Shown here: one piece after another, positions 5,057 to 6,380 of the stretch
Numbering within the stretch: the stretch's first letter is position 1
How the letters are laid out: each line of letters starts with the position of its first letter
Assembly: GCA_013824045.1 (NCBI GenBank)
Contig: PNND01000126.1
Coordinates: 1 to 6,380 of the forward strand
Reading direction: 5' to 3'
Origin: Rhodobacter sp.
GTDB taxonomy: Bacteria; Pseudomonadota; Alphaproteobacteria; Rhodobacterales; Rhodobacteraceae
DNA: 6,380 nt
Position numbers and translations under genes: made by a program
Notes under the pieces: model-generated
What the model was told of the DNA's origin: nothing
Databases searched by the model: none
The model's input: only the letters and a program-made list of their open reading frames with translations

Positions 5057-5082
5057 GGGTATTTTCGGCCAAGATGAAGGGG
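5057..5082 (-). repeat. Intergenic repeat, copy B
   Basis: Inverted copy of the element at 3492-3516; on the minus strand it again holds CCCCTTCA, CTTGGC and AAATACCC, with one extra base. It is enclosed by CCCCCT (5049-5054) and AGGGGG (5078-5083), a perfect 6-bp inverted repeat, and begins 7 nt past the DUF1467 stop. It could act as a 3'-end structure for the mce-DUF1467 transcript. Confidence 0.6.
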
Positions 5083-5088
5083 GCAGGA

Positions 5089-5358
5089 TCAGTCCGTCAT
5101 CACCCCGCGCCAGTCGATATCGCGGACCGAGATCACGCCGGACAGGATGATCCCCGCCAGCACGACCCAGACCAGCGCGGCGATCCATGTGGTCATCCGC
5201 GCCTTCTGGCCCACGATATCCCGCGCGGGGGCACCCTTGGGCGTGCCGGGCACCACCTCACCGGTATCCCCTTGGCTTACAAAGCGGATGGGCAGCACGA
5301 TGAAGAACACCATGAACCAGGTCACGGCATAAAGAACGATGGCCGATGTGATGCTCAT
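5089..5358 (-). CDS. DUF1467 family membrane protein
   Basis: 89-residue inner-membrane protein with two transmembrane helices, about 6-24 (AIVLYAVTWFMVFFIVLPI) and 57-76 (TWIAALVWVVLAGIILSGVI). They are joined by a hydrophilic loop that contains VVPGTPKGAPA (35-45) and KAR (52-54). The length, two-helix layout and loop motif fit DUF1467, a family of unknown function widespread in alphaproteobacteria. Start: ATG 5358 lies 4 nt after the mce stop codon. Its Shine-Dalgarno candidate AGGTG (5370-5366) sits inside the last codons of mce, 7 nt from the ATG, so the genes are almost certainly translationally coupled. Upstream extension of the frame would overlap mce and is not supported. Confidence 0.85.
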   Translation of the reverse strand: MSITSAIVLYAVTWFMVFFIVLPIRFVSQGDTGEVVPGTPKGAPARDIVGQKARMTTWIAALVWVVLAGIILSGVISVRDIDWRGVMTD

Positions 5359-5362
5359 GACC

Positions 5363-5767
<405 letters not shown>

Positions 5768-5797
5768 CGCCCACCCCTTCGCTGGCTCCTGCCCTGC

Positions 5798-5833
5798 GTT
5801 ATGGGTGCGCCCCGCGCCCCGTGCAAGGGGCGC
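5798..5833 (-). promoter_or_regulatory. mce promoter with -35 inside a perfect inverted repeat
   Basis: On the minus strand TTGCAC (5826-5821), an exact 17-nt spacer, and CATAAC (5803-5798; 4 of 6 to TATAAT) predict a start near 5791 and a 24-nt leader with the ribosome binding site. The -35 hexamer is precisely the 6-nt centre of the inverted repeat GCGCCCC (5833-5827) / GGGGCGC (5820-5814), and a second GGGGCGC follows in tandem (5813-5807) within the spacer. The palindrome could be an operator for a repressor competing with RNA polymerase. Confidence 0.6.
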
Positions 5834-5938
5834 CACCGTCGCAGCCGGTGTTTTCGGATCGCCTCACTTCGGCCCCGACTTAACCACCTATTCATGTCTG
5901 TCTTGCAGGATCAACCGGACCGTTCCGGAGGAGATCAG

Positions 5939-6022
5939 ATGAACACCCCTGCCCCGCCGCCGCCGCCGCCTGTCTTGCGTGATCCGGTCAACGCCCGCCT
6001 TGCCACCCTCTATCCCGGCTGA
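5939..6022 (+). CDS. Candidate 27-aa proline-rich small protein
   Basis: Short ORF encoding MNTPAPPPPPPVLRDPVNARLATLYPG. Support: a strong ribosome binding site, AGGAG (5929-5933), 5 nt before the ATG, preceded by a 5-bp hairpin (CCGGA-CCGT-TCCGG, 5915-5928). An in-frame ATG at 5894 would give 42 residues but has no ribosome binding site. The protein has six consecutive prolines, then a basic, probably helical stretch; no known domain. Polyproline runs slow ribosomes unless EF-P helps, so this could be a regulatory or stalling peptide, but no plus-strand gene follows within the window. The frame ends 9 nt from the convergent GNAT stop. Against it are the short length, the simple CCG repeat and an unclear promoter. 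The flank 5834-5893 holds no other gene. Confidence 0.45.
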   Translation: MNTPAPPPPPPVLRDPVNARLATLYPG

Positions 6023-6031
6023 AGCGCCCCA

Positions 6032-6380
6032 TCAAAGCGCCGGATCAGACGATACCCGCACCAGCCCGGTCAGATCGGACAGCCGTTCCCGCTGCCGCCC
6101 CGTGGCATCGAAATTCGCAGGCGACAGCCAGGCCGCATAGGCCTCGCGCAGCGCGGGCCATTCGCTGTCGATCATGGCAAACCACGCCGTATCCCGGTTC
6201 GCGCCCTTGATCACCATATGCTGGCGGAACACGCCCTCGAAGGAGAACCCCAACCGCTGCGCCGCCCGCCGCGACGGCAGGTTCAGAGCGTTGCATTTCC
6301 ATTCATAGCGCCGATAGCCATGGGCAAAGGCCCAATCCATCATCAGAAACATCGCCTCGGTCGCCGCCCGGCCCCGCTGC
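6032..6380 (-). CDS. GNAT (RimJ/RimL-type) N-acetyltransferase, partial, N-terminus beyond right edge
   Basis: C-terminal part of a GNAT-fold enzyme that transfers acetyl from acetyl-CoA to an amino group; the substrate is unknown. The frame is open to the window edge: before the internal ATG at 6352 it reads QRGRAATEA, the end of the acetyl-CoA-binding loop (motif A, Q/R-x-x-G-x-G/A), so the true start is outside. Further features are the helix FLMMDWAFAHGY, then WKCNALNLPSRRAAQRLGF (motif B), FEGVFRQHMVIKG, and RDTAWFAMIDSEWP, all typical of the RimL-like subgroup. About 115 codons are visible of an expected 200-230. The stop (6032-6034) faces the small proline-rich ORF. Confidence 0.9.
   Translation of the reverse strand, partial: QRGRAATEAMFLMMDWAFAHGYRRYEWKCNALNLPSRRAAQRLGFSFEGVFRQHMVIKGANRDTAWFAMIDSEWPALREAYAAWLSPANFDATGRQRERLSDLTGLVRVSSDPAL

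Noticed and set aside
5851..5894. Plus-strand promoter for the small proline-rich ORF (TATTCA or TTAACC as -10)
   Set aside because: No -35 with TTG at the right spacing; evidence too weak to list as a feature.
5957..5973. CCG trinucleotide run as a microsatellite
   Set aside because: Only five CCG units, explained as codons of the proline run and common in DNA of this GC content.
6015..6043. CCGGC/GCCGG inverted repeat as a terminator for the GNAT gene
   Set aside because: Only 5 bp with a 19-nt loop, no T tract, and it overlaps both coding ends.

Overview
The window looks like ordinary chromosomal DNA of an alphaproteobacterium in or near Rhodobacteraceae/Paracoccaceae. The evidence is very high GC with strong third-position G/C bias, two short proteins that I recognise as families typical of that group (DUF6455 and DUF1467), an FnrL-type box, and AAGGAGG-like ribosome binding sites. 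I see no insertion sequence, phage gene, CRISPR array, tRNA or rRNA.

Layout. Positions 1-1783 hold a minus-strand block. Read in its transcription direction it is an M48-family metalloprotease lipoprotein, a four-cysteine DUF6455 protein with its own FNR/FnrL box, a short single-domain YigZ/IMPACT-family protein, and the N-terminal part of diacylglycerol kinase (dgkA), cut by the left edge. A divergent region (about 1784-1995) separates these from a plus-strand block at 1996-4934. That block holds a small acidic protein of unknown function that may be translated from a leaderless mRNA, a class II histone-deacetylase-like amidohydrolase, a YdjA-type nitroreductase, and an EI24/CysZ-family membrane protein followed by a clear intrinsic terminator. 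Across a convergent, structure-rich spacer lies a minus-strand pair: methylmalonyl-CoA epimerase (mce) and, 4 nt downstream, a DUF1467 membrane protein. The mce promoter has its -35 hexamer inside a perfect inverted repeat. After it comes a candidate 27-residue, proline-rich small ORF on the plus strand with a strong ribosome binding site. A GNAT acetyltransferase, missing its N-terminal part, runs off the right edge.

The genes form no single pathway. They are mostly housekeeping functions: lipid recycling (DgkA), envelope proteolysis (M48), acyl-CoA carbon metabolism (Mce), deacetylation, flavin reduction and acetylation. The most interesting items are small or non-coding: the FNR box with class II geometry ahead of a four-cysteine DUF6455 gene, the palindrome-embedded mce promoter, the polyproline micro-ORF, an intergenic repeat in two inverted copies (3492-3516 and 5057-5082), and a chain of mutually exclusive hairpins at 4973-5020. 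I found no convincing new multi-gene system.
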